A stretch of 64,000 nucleotides of DNA from Alphaproteobacteria bacterium (GCA_030433335.1 JAUILL010000016.1:20544-84543); one strand, 5' to 3'; counted from the first letter of the stretch, positions 1-8,665 are shown. Translations and numbers: made by a program. The notes: generated by a model from the sequence alone, not told the origin.

Positions 1-1
1 C

Positions 2-373
2 GAAGCGACCGTTCCCAAAGTCACCGTCATCACTCGCAAAGCCTATGGCGGCGCGTATGATGTTATGGCGTCCAAGCACCTGCGTTCGGACTTCAACTAC
101 GCTTGGCCGACCGCAGAAATCGCGGTGATGGGTGCCAAAGGCGCGACAGAGATTCTCTATCGCAGTGAGTTGGGTGATCCTGAAAAGATCGCCGCTCGTA
201 CCGCCGAGTACGAAGAGCGATTCGCGAATCCGTTTGTCGCGGCAGAGCGTGGCTTCATTGATGAAGTGATCATGCCTCATAGCACCCGCCGCCGTGTGTC
301 CCGCGCTTTTGCTGCGCTGCGCCAGAAGAAGCGCAGCATGCCGTGGAAGAAGCACGACAACATTCCTCTGTAA
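2..373 (+). CDS. pccB: propionyl-CoA carboxylase beta subunit, C-terminal part
   Basis: This is the last 123 codons of a carboxyltransferase subunit; the gene starts outside the window. Visible family features are the [17 protein letters not shown] stretch, the [15 protein letters not shown] segment and the terminal [15 protein letters not shown] tail typical of acyl-CoA carboxylase beta chains. With the biotin-carrying alpha subunit (pccA, 2631) it would carboxylate propionyl-CoA to (S)-methylmalonyl-CoA in the cytoplasm. Being beside pccA and methylmalonyl-CoA mutase makes propionyl-CoA the likely substrate rather than acetyl- or methylcrotonyl-CoA. It is truncated only by the window edge. 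Confidence 0.95.
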   Translation, partial: EATVPKVTVITRKAYGGAYDVMASKHLRSDFNYAWPTAEIAVMGAKGATEILYRSELGDPEKIAARTAEYEERFANPFVAAERGFIDEVIMPHSTRRRVSRAFAALRQKKRSMPWKKHDNIPL

Positions 374-391
374 GGCTGGATACCCATCCAA

Positions 392-739
392 ATGGCAAAA
401 ACACGCTGGCATATCGTCAAGGACGGGCAGGGGGGCATCACTGTCTCCCGCCGTTTGCCCGCCCGTTTCGACTTCGCGGTCGAAACGACGGTGCCGGCGT
501 GTGATCGCCTTCGGCTGGCCCATCAGGTGCGTCAGGACATGTGGCGTGCATTACAAGGGTTGCGCGGATTTCTTCCTGTGGTAGAAATCGTTAAGGATGG
601 CAACCAACTGTGCATTCGCGCAGGTGGTGCTGTTCAAGGGAGCTTGCCTTTAGCCTATGTTGAGGGTTTAGTTTCACAAATTCTTCATGATCCGAAACGC
701 CGTGCGCGATGGATCATGCACGCAGGGCGGGCAAAGTGA
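392..739 (+). CDS. conserved hypothetical protein between pccB and pccA
   Basis: A 115-residue basic protein with no signal peptide, membrane segment or motif that I recognise. It starts 18 bases after pccB and its stop overlaps the next start (TGATG at 737-741), so it is probably cotranscribed with both neighbours. The sequence has many Arg/His residues and a central HQVRQDMWRALQGLRGF helix-like segment. No function can be assigned. Being wedged inside a propionate operon suggests only co-expression. Confidence 0.7.
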   Translation: MAKTRWHIVKDGQGGITVSRRLPARFDFAVETTVPACDRLRLAHQVRQDMWRALQGLRGFLPVVEIVKDGNQLCIRAGGAVQGSLPLAYVEGLVSQILHDPKRRARWIMHAGRAK

Positions 740-1134
740 TGACTCGTCTTGTAAGTTTCAGTTTCGTCGCCCTCCTGGCAGTGGCGACCACGGTTCGGGG
801 GCAGGAGGGGGCCCCCACCGTGCCCTCGGGCCTGGATCTGACTTTGTACGAGCTGATTCTTGAGGATCAGCCCGATGGTCAGATCTGGGCCCGATACCGT
901 TTCGTGGCACCAGATCTGAAGCAAGAAGACTTTGATCGGGTCGCGGGCGATTTTCCGGAAATCTGCGCTGGCTACGCGTTGCCCGAACTTGATTCTCAGG
1001 GTGCCCATCCTGCGATGATCGTCCTGAGCTATGCAGACCGGCCCATCCCCTTTGGCGAAGCTGCCCCGGATGCGGTGCAGTTCGTCGAGAGCTTTCGAAT
1101 CGATCAAGGTGCGTGCATCTGGGAGGTCTATTAA
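739..1134 (+). CDS. small secreted protein, DUF6497-like
   Basis: 131 residues starting at the ATG that overlaps the upstream stop by one base. The N-terminus MTRLVSFSFVALLAVATTVRG followed by QEG looks like a Sec signal peptide, so the mature protein should be periplasmic. The remainder (YELILEDQPDGQIWARYRF, two Cys near positions 76 and 127) resembles the small DUF6497 family, recalled from memory and not searched. An in-frame ATG 30 bases upstream (709) would spoil the signal peptide and lies inside the previous gene. Function unknown. Confidence 0.72.
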   Translation: MTRLVSFSFVALLAVATTVRGQEGAPTVPSGLDLTLYELILEDQPDGQIWARYRFVAPDLKQEDFDRVAGDFPEICAGYALPELDSQGAHPAMIVLSYADRPIPFGEAAPDAVQFVESFRIDQGACIWEVY

Positions 1135-1354
1135 TGCGACCTTCTCAGAGCCGTTTTCCCCTTTGTACACAGGCTTATGGTGATTTTACGCCACAGGCTG
1201 CATATGCGGAATCTGACCCATATCAATCGGCAGAGATTCGCGCTATCGTTGCGCTGGGAGTATCCCAAGACCCCCACACCTCGAAGCAGTGGTCGGGGAA
1301 GGGCCAAGGGTCCGTCCCGGCATATAACAATAGAAGTACATACAGGAGACACGC

Positions 1355-1501
1355 ATGTCGAAAGTCGTCATCACCCTCGCTGCATTCGCAGTTGCCGCAT
1401 CGGTTGCAGGCTGCGCGAAGAAGCCCAAGGAAGAAGAATTCGTGGTTGTTCAGCCCGAACCCATTTCGGTGGAACCCACTTACACCGGCAAGTACAAGTA
1501 A
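1355..1501 (+). CDS. very small lipoprotein (48 aa)
   Basis: Encodes 48 residues: MSKVVITLAAFAVAASVAGC, then a charged, proline-containing tail ending TYTGKYK. The SVAGC lipobox at residues 16-20 predicts lipidation at Cys20, leaving a 29-residue mature peptide. An AGGAG Shine-Dalgarno lies about 7 bases before the ATG, and a strong hairpin terminator follows at 1523. A start signal, lipobox and terminator together argue that this short frame is a real gene. Function unknown. Confidence 0.7.
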   Translation: MSKVVITLAAFAVAASVAGCAKKPKEEEFVVVQPEPISVEPTYTGKYK

Positions 1502-1522
1502 TCGTACTCTGACGAAACCGGG

Positions 1523-1543
1523 GCGGGCCGTCGGGCCCGCTTT
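1523..1543 (+). terminator. intrinsic terminator after the 48-aa lipoprotein
   Basis: GCGGGCC (1523-1529) pairs with GGCCCGC (1534-1540) across a 4-base GTCG loop, and only three T follow. The stem is strong but the U-tract is short. Confidence 0.55.
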
Positions 1544-1585
1544 CACTGGCCACGGCCATCGCCCCTATACCCAATGGGGGCTTGT

Positions 1586-1951
1586 ATGCTGAAACATCGT
1601 GGCTTCCCGGGCCGTATGCCCGGAACTGATTATCAATTCGTAATCCGCCGCGCTAACCCGCGCGGAGTGACGCCAATCAAGGCGATTCGTCGATTCCCTG
1701 ACCGCAAATCTGCGGACAAGCGGGCTGACGAATGCTTCCTTGCGGCACTCTGGCTTCATTTTGGCGAAGAGACCTTTGAGCGGGGCAATCTGGACGCCGG
1801 ACGCCTGAACTGGCTGTTCGAGCGCGAAGTCGTGCCCGCAGAAGAGCCCTTTGACCCCGCCGATTACGGTGCGCTCCTGCGCATCAACTTGGACGAGGCA
1901 GAGCGAACCTTCCCCCAGATCTTCAACGGGAGCTCGGAATGGGTCGGCTGA
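1586..1951 (+). CDS. conserved hypothetical protein in the propionate region
   Basis: 121 residues from the ATG at 1586, which has GGGGG about 6 bases upstream; an ATG at 1574 would add four residues and has no good ribosome site. No signal peptide or membrane helix. The protein is rich in Arg and acidic residues (FPDRKSADKRADECFLAALW, then EEPFDPADYGALLRINLDEA). I do not recognise the family. The stop codon is followed after a single base by the structured region at 1952-2150. Confidence 0.65.
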   Translation: MLKHRGFPGRMPGTDYQFVIRRANPRGVTPIKAIRRFPDRKSADKRADECFLAALWLHFGEETFERGNLDAGRLNWLFEREVVPAEEPFDPADYGALLRINLDEAERTFPQIFNGSSEWVG

Positions 1952-2150
1952 GCTTTGCCCAATGCAGTCAAGCAGTTGCGCGGATTTCGGCGCACCGTTT
2001 TGGTGCGCGGTCCGTCGTGCTTGAAAGCATTGGCAAAGCAGCCAATCTAGTGCTGTGTAAGTCGCGCTTTGCGCGGCGGACGATGTCTCTTACCGAGACC
2101 CCTTCCCCGACTTGCGCGCTGGGCTCTACAGGCCTGAGCGCGCATTTTTT
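1952..2150 (+). ncRNA. candidate structured noncoding RNA ending in a terminator
   Basis: No credible coding frame lies here, yet the plus strand can fold extensively. GCTTTGCCCAATGC (1952-1965) pairs with GCATTGGCAAAGC (2027-2039) with one bulged C. Inside it TCAAGCA (1968-1974) pairs with TGCTTGA (2018-2024), and GCGCACC/GGTGCGC (1990-1996/2002-2008) closes the tip. Further hairpins follow: GTCGCGC-TTT-GCGCGGC near 2058-2074 and GTCTC-TTACC-GAGAC near 2092-2106. The end is a perfect 8-bp stem with six T. It could be a free sRNA, a 3' UTR-derived RNA or an untranslated leader. It does not match SRP, 6S, tmRNA or RNase P signatures that I know. Confidence 0.35.
2113..2150 (+). terminator. intrinsic terminator of the structured region
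   Basis: TGCGCGCT (2113-2120) pairs perfectly with AGCGCGCA (2137-2144) across a 16-base loop and is followed by six T (2145-2150). Confidence 0.7.
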
Positions 2151-2282
2151 CGGTCTGCCTCACGATTTCGTGCGGTCTGCTTTTGACGGGCGTGGGAACC
2201 AGGTGCGGGGAGGTGGCGTTGCTTACACATCAGAACGTCGCACCCGTGCGGGTGGACACGGGATTGTTGAAAGGATTGCACA

Positions 2283-2489
2283 ATGCTTAAGAAAACATGG
2301 ATCGTTGCTTCGGTTGCTCTGCTTGGTCTGGCCGCGTGTGGTGACACGCTTGGCGAACAAGCTCTGCTGGGTGGTGGCGCAGGCGCCGCTGCGGGCGCAG
2401 TCACAGGCGGTGACATGGTCACCGGTGCTGTTGTTGGCGCAGCCGGCAACGTCGCGTACTGCCGTACTTACCCCTCGCGCTGTAACTAA
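2283..2489 (+). CDS. small glycine-rich lipoprotein (68 aa)
   Basis: MLKKTWIVASVALLGLAAC carries a lysine-rich start, a hydrophobic core and an LAAC lipobox with the lipidated Cys at residue 19. It is followed by GGGAGAAAGAVTGGDMVTGA, a glycine-zipper-like stretch, and ends with two cysteines (YCRTYPSRCN). It resembles small outer-membrane lipoproteins of the glycine-zipper kind. A terminator follows at 2532. It is a single-gene unit just ahead of pccA; its role is unknown. Confidence 0.75.
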   Translation: MLKKTWIVASVALLGLAACGDTLGEQALLGGGAGAAAGAVTGGDMVTGAVVGAAGNVAYCRTYPSRCN

Positions 2490-2531
2490 TCAGCCGCGCG
2501 GCAACGCGCACATCCATTCTTATGGCTTTCT

Positions 2532-2569
2532 GGCCGCCGGACCTCGTCTGTCCGGTGGCCTTTTCTTTT
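2532..2569 (+). terminator. intrinsic terminator after the glycine-rich lipoprotein
   Basis: GGCCGCCGGAC (2532-2542) pairs with GTCCGGTGGCC (2550-2560), 11 bp with one G-U pair, followed by TTTTCTTTT. Its position implies that pccA has its own promoter or depends on read-through. Confidence 0.8.
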
Positions 2570-2575
2570 GCCCGA

Positions 2576-2594
2576 CGGCCGGTGTGACCGGCCG
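2576..2594. promoter_or_regulatory. 8-bp perfect hairpin/palindrome in the pccA leader
   Basis: CGGCCGGT and ACCGGCCG flank a GTG triplet, 36 bases before the pccA start codon and just after the upstream terminator. There is no T-tract, so it is not a terminator. It may be an operator or a leader hairpin. No TTTGCAAA-type sites (the propionate regulator PccR motif) are present. Confidence 0.3.
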
Positions 2595-2630
2595 AGGCAC
2601 AATCGGATAAGACGAAAGGGACGGAGACAA

Positions 2631-4631
2631 ATGTTCGACAAGATCCTCATTGCCAACCGTGGCGAGATCGCATGCCGCGTGATCAAGACGGCGCAGAAGA
2701 TGGGCATCAAAACGGTGGCCATCTATTCGGACGCAGACAAAAACGCTCTGCATGTGAGCATGGCAGATGAGGCGGTCCACATCGGTCCTCCGCCCGCGAA
2801 CCAGTCGTATATCGTCATCGACAAGGTGATGGATGCGATCCGCCAGACCGGCGCTAATGGCGTGCACCCTGGGTATGGCTTCTTGTCGGAAAACTCCAAA
2901 TTCGCCGAGGCTCTGGAAGCTGAAGGCGTTCTGTTCGTCGGCCCCCCCAAGGGTGCCATCGAGTCGATGGGTGACAAGATCACCTCGAAAAAGATTGCCC
3001 AAGAGGCAGGCGTATCGACCGTTCCCGGTTACATGGGGCTGATCGAGGACACGGACGAGGCGGTCAAGATCAGCCAAGAGATCGGCTACCCCGTCATGAT
3101 CAAAGCCTCCGCCGGTGGTGGTGGTAAGGGCATGCGGATTGCTTGGAACGACGAAGAGGCCCGCGAAGGCTTTGAATCGTCCAAGAACGAAGCGGCCAAC
3201 AGCTTTGGCGACGACCGTATCTTTATCGAAAAGTTCGTCACCCAGCCCCGTCACATCGAAATTCAGGTGTTGGCCGACAAGCACGGCAACTGCATCTACC
3301 TTGGCGAACGCGAGTGCTCGATCCAGCGCCGGAACCAGAAGGTGATCGAAGAGGCGCCGTCGCCCTTCCTTGACGAAGCGACCCGCAAAGCGATGGGCGA
3401 GCAGGCCTGTGCCTTGGCCAAGGCCGTGGGGTATGCCAGCGCCGGTACCGTGGAATTCATCGTCGATGGCGACAAGAACTTCTACTTCCTCGAGATGAAC
3501 ACCCGTCTGCAGGTGGAACACCCCGTGACCGAGCTGATCACCGGCGTTGACCTTGTGGAACAGATGATCCGCGTGGCGAATGGCGAAGAGCTGTCGATCA
3601 AGCAAGAAGACGTGAAGCTGAACGGTTGGGCCATGGAAAGCCGTCTCTACGCAGAAGATCCCTATCGGAACTTCCTCCCGTCGATCGGCCGTCTGACCCG
3701 CTACCGTCCCCCCGCAGAGATCGCCGAAGAGACCCGCGCTGTCCGCAACGACACCGGCGTCTACGAAGGCGGCGAGATCAGCATGTACTACGACCCCATG
3801 ATTGCAAAGCTGTGCACATGGGCGCCGACCCGTCTGGAAGCCATCGAAGAAATGCGCGTTGCGCTCGATAGCTTCGAGGTTGAAGGCATCGGTCACAACC
3901 TGCCGTTCCTGTCGGCTGTGATGGATCACCAGAAGTTCGTCAGCGGCGACATGACCACTGCGTTCATCGCCGAAGAATACCCCGAAGGTTTCGCCGGCGT
4001 CGATCTGCCCGAAGCGGACCTGCAGCGCATCGCAGCGGCCTGTGCCGCCATGAACCGCGTCGCCGAAATCCGCCGCACCCGTATCTCGGGCACCATGGAC
4101 AACCACGAGCGCAAGGTCGGTGACGACTGGGTCGTGCGTCTGGGTGGCTCTGAGTTCGTCGTGACCATCGCGGCAGACCCCAAAGGCTCGGACGTAACCT
4201 TTGCTGACGGCACCACCCTGCGTGTCGAGAGCGATTGGACCCCCGGTGACCAACTGGCGAAACTGACCGTCGGTGGCAGCCCGCTGGTGCTGAAGACTGG
4301 CAAAATCACCAACGGCTTCCGTATCCGCAGCCGCGGCGCGGACCTGAAGGTGCACGTCTACAGCCCCCGCCAGGCAGAACTGGCAACCTTGATGCCCGAA
4401 AAGCTGCCGCCGGATACCTCGAAAATGCTGCTCTGCCCGATGCCCGGCGTCGTGGTGAAGATGAACGTCGCGGTCGGCGACGAGGTCCAAGAGGGGCAGG
4501 CGCTCTGCACCATCGAGGCGATGAAGATGGAAAACATCCTTCGCGCCGAGAAGAAGTCGGTCGTCACCAAGATCAACGCTGGCCCGGGCGACAGCCTCGC
4601 GGTCGACGAAGTGATCATGGAGTTCGAATAA
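2631..4631 (+). CDS. pccA: propionyl-CoA carboxylase alpha subunit (biotin carboxylase + BCCP)
   Basis: 666 residues from an ATG with GGAG about 8 bases upstream; a longer frame from 2568 would run through the leader hairpin. The biotin carboxylase domain starts with FDKILIANRGEIACRV. It has the ATP-grasp loop AGGGGKGMR (residues 161-169) and the EMNTRLQVEHPVTE motif near 288-301. The C-terminal biotinyl domain contains EAMKMEN with the biotin-accepting Lys near residue 632. The enzyme carboxylates biotin with ATP and bicarbonate and hands CO2 to PccB, making methylmalonyl-CoA. Length and domain order fit PccA/MccA-type subunits, and the mutase gene 600 bases downstream settles the substrate as propionyl-CoA. 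Confidence 0.96.
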   Translation: MFDKILIANRGEIACRVIKTAQKMGIKTVAIYSDADKNALHVSMADEAVHIGPPPANQSYIVIDKVMDAIRQTGANGVHPGYGFLSENSKFAEALEAEGVLFVGPPKGAIESMGDKITSKKIAQEAGVSTVPGYMGLIEDTDEAVKISQEIGYPVMIKASAGGGGKGMRIAWNDEEAREGFESSKNEAANSFGDDRIFIEKFVTQPRHIEIQVLADKHGNCIYLGERECSIQRRNQKVIEEAPSPFLDEATRKAMGEQACALAKAVGYASAGTVEFIVDGDKNFYFLEMNTRLQVEHPVTELITGVDLVEQMIRVANGEELSIKQEDVKLNGWAMESRLYAEDPYRNFLPSIGRLTRYRPPAEIAEETRAVRNDTGVYEGGEISMYYDPMIAKLCTWAPTRLEAIEEMRVALDSFEVEGIGHNLPFLSAVMDHQKFVSGDMTTAFIAEEYPEGFAGVDLPEADLQRIAAACAAMNRVAEIRRTRISGTMDNHERKVGDDWVVRLGGSEFVVTIAADPKGSDVTFADGTTLRVESDWTPGDQLAKLTVGGSPLVLKTGKITNGFRIRSRGADLKVHVYSPRQAELATLMPEKLPPDTSKMLLCPMPGVVVKMNVAVGDEVQEGQALCTIEAMKMENILRAEKKSVVTKINAGPGDSLAVDEVIMEFE

Positions 4632-4675
4632 GCCATGGCGCTGGCCGCTGGCATATCGCGCAACCTGCGGGATGG

Positions 4676-5113
4676 TCAGCGGCTGTCGCGGATCTCTTGC
4701 TGGCGCATCGGCATCTTGTCGATCGTCCGCGAGATTTCCCGCACGGTCCACGGGGACGGTTTACGCAGCTTGATGCCGCCGTCCTTGCCGATCAGCACAA
4801 AGCCAAAGCCGCGCGGATGCAACGCTTGGCGCAGGGTAGATCGGGCGTCGGGATCGGTGTCGACCAGAACGATCACGTCCCGTTCGACCAGACCGTCCAG
4901 CTCGTCTTCGATCAGCTCCATCTGGCGCACGAAGGCAGGATCATACGGGCTGTCGGCGAACACGATCAACGGGCGATGCGTCCATTTGAACTCGGCCAGA
5001 TCGGCGGTCCGACCGTCAAGGATCACGGCCTCTGTCATATCCGTCTCCTGTGCCCAAGCGTGTGGGGCGGTTACTGACAATAACATTGCAAACACAGCGG
5101 CAAGTCGGGTCAT
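4676..5113 (-). CDS. secreted DUF4174 protein, opposite strand between pccA and mcm
   Basis: 145 residues. [21 protein letters not shown] is a clear Sec signal peptide cut before QETD. The mature part ([20 protein letters not shown], then [16 protein letters not shown]) fits the thioredoxin-fold-like DUF4174 family, which lacks a CXXC pair. It is convergent with pccA (44 bases apart) and divergent from methylmalonyl-CoA mutase. The open frame continues far upstream of this ATG, but that extension is the antisense of the mutase gene; the signal peptide fixes the start. Periplasmic function unknown. Confidence 0.8.
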   Translation of the reverse strand: MTRLAAVFAMLLSVTAPHAWAQETDMTEAVILDGRTADLAEFKWTHRPLIVFADSPYDPAFVRQMELIEDELDGLVERDVIVLVDTDPDARSTLRQALHPRGFGFVLIGKDGGIKLRKPSPWTVREISRTIDKMPMRQQEIRDSR

Positions 5114-5221
5114 GGCTCCTCCTGTCGCTCTAGAGATAGGGGCGATGTCCCCGATTACGAAGCTTTTTTCCGCGGAAATGTCAGGAGATGGCAGGCCCGC
5201 GTCGATTGGAGGAACGGACAG

Positions 5222-7351
5222 ATGACCCAAGATAAAGACGCCTGGCGCGCACTGGCCGAAAAGGAATTGCGCGGACGCCCCCTTGAAGACCTGAACTGGC
5301 AAACGCTGGAAGGCATCGAGGTCAAGCCGCTCTACACCGAAGAGGACACCGCCGGTCTGCCCCACATGGGCGGCACCCCCGGTTTTGCGCCCTTCACCCG
5401 TGGTGTGAAAGCGACCATGTACGCGGGCCGTCCTTGGACGATCCGCCAGTATGCCGGTTTCTCGACCGCCGAAGAATCGAACGCGTTTTACCGCAAGAAC
5501 CTTGCTGCGGGTCAGCAGGGCGTGTCGGTTGCCTTCGACCTTGCGACCCATCGCGGCTACGACTCGGATCACCCCCGTGTGGTAGGTGACGTGGGTAAGG
5601 CCGGTGTGGCCATCGATAGCGTCGAGGACATGAAGATCCTGTTCGACGGCATTCCGCTGGACAAGGTGTCGGTCTCGATGACAATGAACGGCGCGGTGAT
5701 CCCGATCCTCGCGAACTTCATCGTCGCTGGCGAAGAGCAGGGCCACGATAAGTCGGTTTTGGCGGGCACCATTCAGAACGACATTCTGAAGGAATTCATG
5801 GTCCGCAACACCTACATCTATCCGCCCGAGCCTTCGATGCGGATCATTGCGGATATCATCGAGTACACCTCGAACGAAATGCCCAAGTTCAACAGTATCT
5901 CGATTTCCGGCTACCACATGCAGGAAGCGGGCGCGAACCTCGTGCAGGAACTGGCTTACACGCTGGCCGACGGCCGTGAATATGTGCGGGCCGCGATTGC
6001 CCGCGGCATGAACGTGGACAAGTTCGCAGGCCGCCTGTCGTTCTTCTTTGCGATTGGCATGAACTTCTTCATGGAGGCCGCCAAGCTGCGTGCCGCGCGA
6101 CTGCTGTGGTCGCGCATCATGGATGAATTCGAGCCCAAAGATCCCCGTTCCAAAATGCTCCGCACCCACTGCCAGACCTCTGGCGTGTCGCTGCAGGAAC
6201 AGGACCCCTATAACAACGTGATCCGTACCGCGTACGAGGCGATGTCGGCAGTTCTGGGGGGCACCCAGTCGCTGCACACCAACGCGCTGGACGAAGCCAT
6301 CGCACTGCCCACCGAATTCAGCGCCCGCATCGCGCGGAACACCCAGCTGATCCTGCAGGAAGAGACCGGCGTGACCAACGTCGTCGATCCGCTGGCGGGC
6401 AGTTACTATGTCGAAAGCCTGACCAACGAACTCGCCGAGAAGGCATGGGCGCTGATCGAGGAAGTCGAAGAGATGGGCGGTATGACCAAGGCGGTTGCGT
6501 CTGGCATGCCCAAGCTGCGCATCGAAGAGACCGCAGCCCGCCGTCAGGCGGACATCGACCGCGGCGACGAGGTGATCGTCGGCGTGAACAAGTACCGCAA
6601 AGACAAAGAAGACCCGATCGACATTCTGGAGATCGACAACAGCAAGGTGCGCGAAGCTCAGGTCGCACGCCTTGAGCGCATCCGCGCATCGCGTGACGAG
6701 GCAGCTTGCCAAGCCGCGCTGGAAGAACTGACCCGTCGTTCGCAAGAAGGCGGTAACCTGCTCGAGGCGGCTGTCGAAGCAGCCCGTGCTCGGGCCTCGG
6801 TCGGAGAGATCAGCATGGCAATGGAGAAAGAGTTCGGACGCCACCGCGCCGAAGTGAAAACCTTGGCTGGCGTCTATGGCGCGGCCTATGAGGGTGACGA
6901 AGGGTTCGCAGCCATCCAGAAATCGGTCGAAGATTTCGCCGAGAAAGAAGGCCGCCGTCCCCGTATGCTGGTGGTGAAAATGGGGCAGGACGGTCACGAT
7001 CGTGGCGCCAAGGTCATCGCAACCGCCTTTGCCGATATTGGCTTCGACGTGGACGTAGGTCCGCTGTTCCAGACCCCGGAAGAGGCCGCTCAGGACGCGA
7101 TCGACAACGACGTGCACGTGATCGGGATTTCCTCGCAGGCAGCGGGTCACAAGACGCTGGCGCCCGCGCTGATCAAGGTGCTCGAAGAGCAAGGCGCCGG
7201 TGACATCATCGTCATCTGCGGCGGTGTGATCCCCCAGCAGGACTACGAGTTCCTGAAGGCGGCGGGTGTGAAGGCGATCTTTGGTCCAGGCACCAACATC
7301 CCGAACGCGGCTCAGGACATTCTGCGCCTGATTGAAGAAGCGCGCGCCTAA
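5222..7351 (+). CDS. scpA: methylmalonyl-CoA mutase, single-chain, B12-dependent
   Basis: 709 residues with GGAGG about 10 bases before the ATG. It converts (R)-methylmalonyl-CoA to succinyl-CoA with adenosylcobalamin, the last committed step of propionyl-CoA entry into the TCA cycle. The N-terminal TIM-barrel part includes the substrate-channel segment [17 protein letters not shown]. The C-terminal cobalamin domain has DGHDRG at 590-595, with His592 as the expected cobalt ligand, and the later GGVIP loop. The length matches homodimeric or alpha-subunit mutases. The gene is divergent from the DUF4174 gene, so its promoter must lie in 5114-5221. No epimerase gene is present in the window. Confidence 0.96.
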   Translation: MTQDKDAWRALAEKELRGRPLEDLNWQTLEGIEVKPLYTEEDTAGLPHMGGTPGFAPFTRGVKATMYAGRPWTIRQYAGFSTAEESNAFYRKNLAAGQQGVSVAFDLATHRGYDSDHPRVVGDVGKAGVAIDSVEDMKILFDGIPLDKVSVSMTMNGAVIPILANFIVAGEEQGHDKSVLAGTIQNDILKEFMVRNTYIYPPEPSMRIIADIIEYTSNEMPKFNSISISGYHMQEAGANLVQELAYTLADGREYVRAAIARGMNVDKFAGRLSFFFAIGMNFFMEAAKLRAARLLWSRIMDEFEPKDPRSKMLRTHCQTSGVSLQEQDPYNNVIRTAYEAMSAVLGGTQSLHTNALDEAIALPTEFSARIARNTQLILQEETGVTNVVDPLAGSYYVESLTNELAEKAWALIEEVEEMGGMTKAVASGMPKLRIEETAARRQADIDRGDEVIVGVNKYRKDKEDPIDILEIDNSKVREAQVARLERIRASRDEAACQAALEELTRRSQEGGNLLEAAVEAARARASVGEISMAMEKEFGRHRAEVKTLAGVYGAAYEGDEGFAAIQKSVEDFAEKEGRRPRMLVVKMGQDGHDRGAKVIATAFADIGFDVDVGPLFQTPEEAAQDAIDNDVHVIGISSQAAGHKTLAPALIKVLEEQGAGDIIVICGGVIPQQDYEFLKAAGVKAIFGPGTNIPNAAQDILRLIEEARA

Positions 7352-7365
7352 GGCTAGCGTGGCCG

Positions 7366-7390
7366 AGAGGGGGCTGTCTGCCCCCTCTTG
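7366..7390 (+). terminator. intrinsic terminator of methylmalonyl-CoA mutase
   Basis: AGAGGGGGC (7366-7374) pairs perfectly with GCCCCCTCT (7380-7388) around a TGTCT loop. The U-tract is poor. Confidence 0.6.
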
Positions 7391-7417
7391 GCGCATCCTG
7401 CGCCAATTCACCCCCGA

Positions 7418-7439
7418 GAGTATTTCGGCAAAGATGAAG
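7418..7439 (+). repeat. intergenic GAGTATTT repeat, copy 1
   Basis: GAGTATTTCGGCAAAGATGA plus AG, a divergent member of the short dispersed family found eight times in this window, always between genes. It lies between the mutase terminator and the acetyltransferase gene. Confidence 0.6.
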
Positions 7440-7452
7440 TGGGTTTGGCGGT

Positions 7453-7938
7453 ATGGATTTTCTGGTGCGGCAGGCCCGTGCGGCTGATGCAGCGGCGATT
7501 GCTGAGTTGTGGAATGGATTTATCCGCGACACGGCAGTGACTTTCACGACATTGGAAAAGACCGAAGAGGGCATCGCGGCGGATATTGCGGCGCGGGGTG
7601 CTTGCTTTGTTGTGGCTGAAGCCGATGGGGCGCTGCTGGGGTTTGCGACCTGTTCTGCGTTCCGGGGCGGGCCCGGCTACGCGCATACCAAAGAGCATTC
7701 GGTCATGCTGGCCGAGGCTGCGCGGGGGCAGGGGGTTGGCCGCGCGTTGATGACGGACTTGATGGCGGCGGCGAAGGCAGAGGGCTGTCATTCCATGTTC
7801 GCGGGTGTGAGCGGCGAGAATGCCGAAGGCGTTTTGTTTCACAAAGCGATTGGCTTTGCCGAGGTTGCGCGATTGCCGCAAGTCGGGCGCAAGTTTGATC
7901 GCTGGATGGACCTTGTGCTGATGCAGAAATTCCTGTGA
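7453..7938 (+). CDS. GNAT-family N-acetyltransferase
   Basis: 161 residues forming one GNAT domain: MDFLVRQARAADAAAIAELW at the N-terminus, the acetyl-CoA loop EAARGQGVGRALM (about residues 91-103, matching the Q/RxxGxG/A signature) and FHKAIGFAEVARLPQVGRKF near the end. This layout is that of phosphinothricin or amino-acid type N-acetyltransferases. The substrate cannot be read from the sequence. It is monocistronic, with a terminator upstream and a short gap to the next gene. Confidence 0.85.
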   Translation: MDFLVRQARAADAAAIAELWNGFIRDTAVTFTTLEKTEEGIAADIAARGACFVVAEADGALLGFATCSAFRGGPGYAHTKEHSVMLAEAARGQGVGRALMTDLMAAAKAEGCHSMFAGVSGENAEGVLFHKAIGFAEVARLPQVGRKFDRWMDLVLMQKFL

Positions 7939-7981
7939 ATGCGGCCTGACAAGCTGTCGTCCTCAAGGTAATCTGCCGCTC

Positions 7982-8665
7982 ATGTCGATCTGGACCCGCA
8001 TATCCGAAGCACTGGCCGCCCTTGCCAAGGGCGAGGGGCTTTCGACCGTTTTCGAACGTTTGCGCACGCCGCCAGAGCGGACCGTGGGCTTTACCATTGC
8101 CGTGATCGCGTTGTCGGCCAAGATGGCCAAGGCGGACGGGTTGGTGACGCGGGACGAAGTGACGGCCTTTCGCGAGGTGTTTCACATCGATCCGTCCGAG
8201 GAGGCGAATGCTGCCAAGCTGTTCAACCTCGCGCGACAAGATGTGGCGGGGTTTGAGGAATATGCACAGCGCATTCGCGCGATGTTTGATTCCGAAGCCA
8301 GCGCGCTCTGCGATTTGATGGAGGGGTTGTTCCATATCGCGATGGCGGATGGCACCTATCACCCCGCCGAGGATGCGTTCTTGCGCCGGGTGGCGGAGAT
8401 TTTAGGGCTAGATGATCGCAGGTTTTCGTCGCTGAAGGCGCGATTTGTACCGGGGGCCGAGGCTGATCCTTATGACGTCTTGGATGTGGCGATGAATGCA
8501 AGCGACGCAGAGGTCCGGTCTGCATGGCGTGCGGCGGTGCGCGAATCCCACCCCGATCAGATGATGGCCCGCGGTGTCCCGCCCGAAGCGATTAAGCTTG
8601 CTGAGGGGCGGATGCAGGCAATCAACCGCGCATGGGAAACCATTCGCGCAGAGCGGGGCCTATGA
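7982..8665 (+). CDS. TerB-like / DjlA-type protein with C-terminal J domain
   Basis: 227 residues. The N-terminal helical region (VIALSAKMAKADGLVTRDEV and LFHIAMADGTYHPAEDAFL) has the paired acidic KADG/MADG motifs of TerB domains. The C-terminal part (about 160-227) is a J domain with the diagnostic HPD at SHPDQM. There is no membrane helix, unlike E. coli DjlA. J proteins stimulate Hsp70 ATPase, so this is a likely DnaK co-chaperone of unknown client. Its stop overlaps the start of the next gene (ATGA). Confidence 0.85.
   Translation: MSIWTRISEALAALAKGEGLSTVFERLRTPPERTVGFTIAVIALSAKMAKADGLVTRDEVTAFREVFHIDPSEEANAAKLFNLARQDVAGFEEYAQRIRAMFDSEASALCDLMEGLFHIAMADGTYHPAEDAFLRRVAEILGLDDRRFSSLKARFVPGAEADPYDVLDVAMNASDAEVRSAWRAAVRESHPDQMMARGVPPEAIKLAEGRMQAINRAWETIRAERGL

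Noticed and set aside
1952..2150. 6S RNA, SRP RNA or tmRNA
   Set aside because: The rod-like fold is reminiscent, but the SRP apical loop motif, the 6S size/bubble and any tmRNA acceptor or tag sequence are absent.
1939..2610. 223-codon plus-strand frame across the structured region and the glycine-rich lipoprotein
   Set aside because: It overlaps a lipoprotein with signal peptide and two terminators, and has no ribosome site or recognisable protein content.
2520..7411. Very long minus-strand open frames opposite pccA and methylmalonyl-CoA mutase (743 and 911 codons)
   Set aside because: They are antisense to strongly conserved genes, His/Asp/Val-rich with no domains, and arise from GC3 bias; only the last 145 codons of the second are a real gene (4676-5113).
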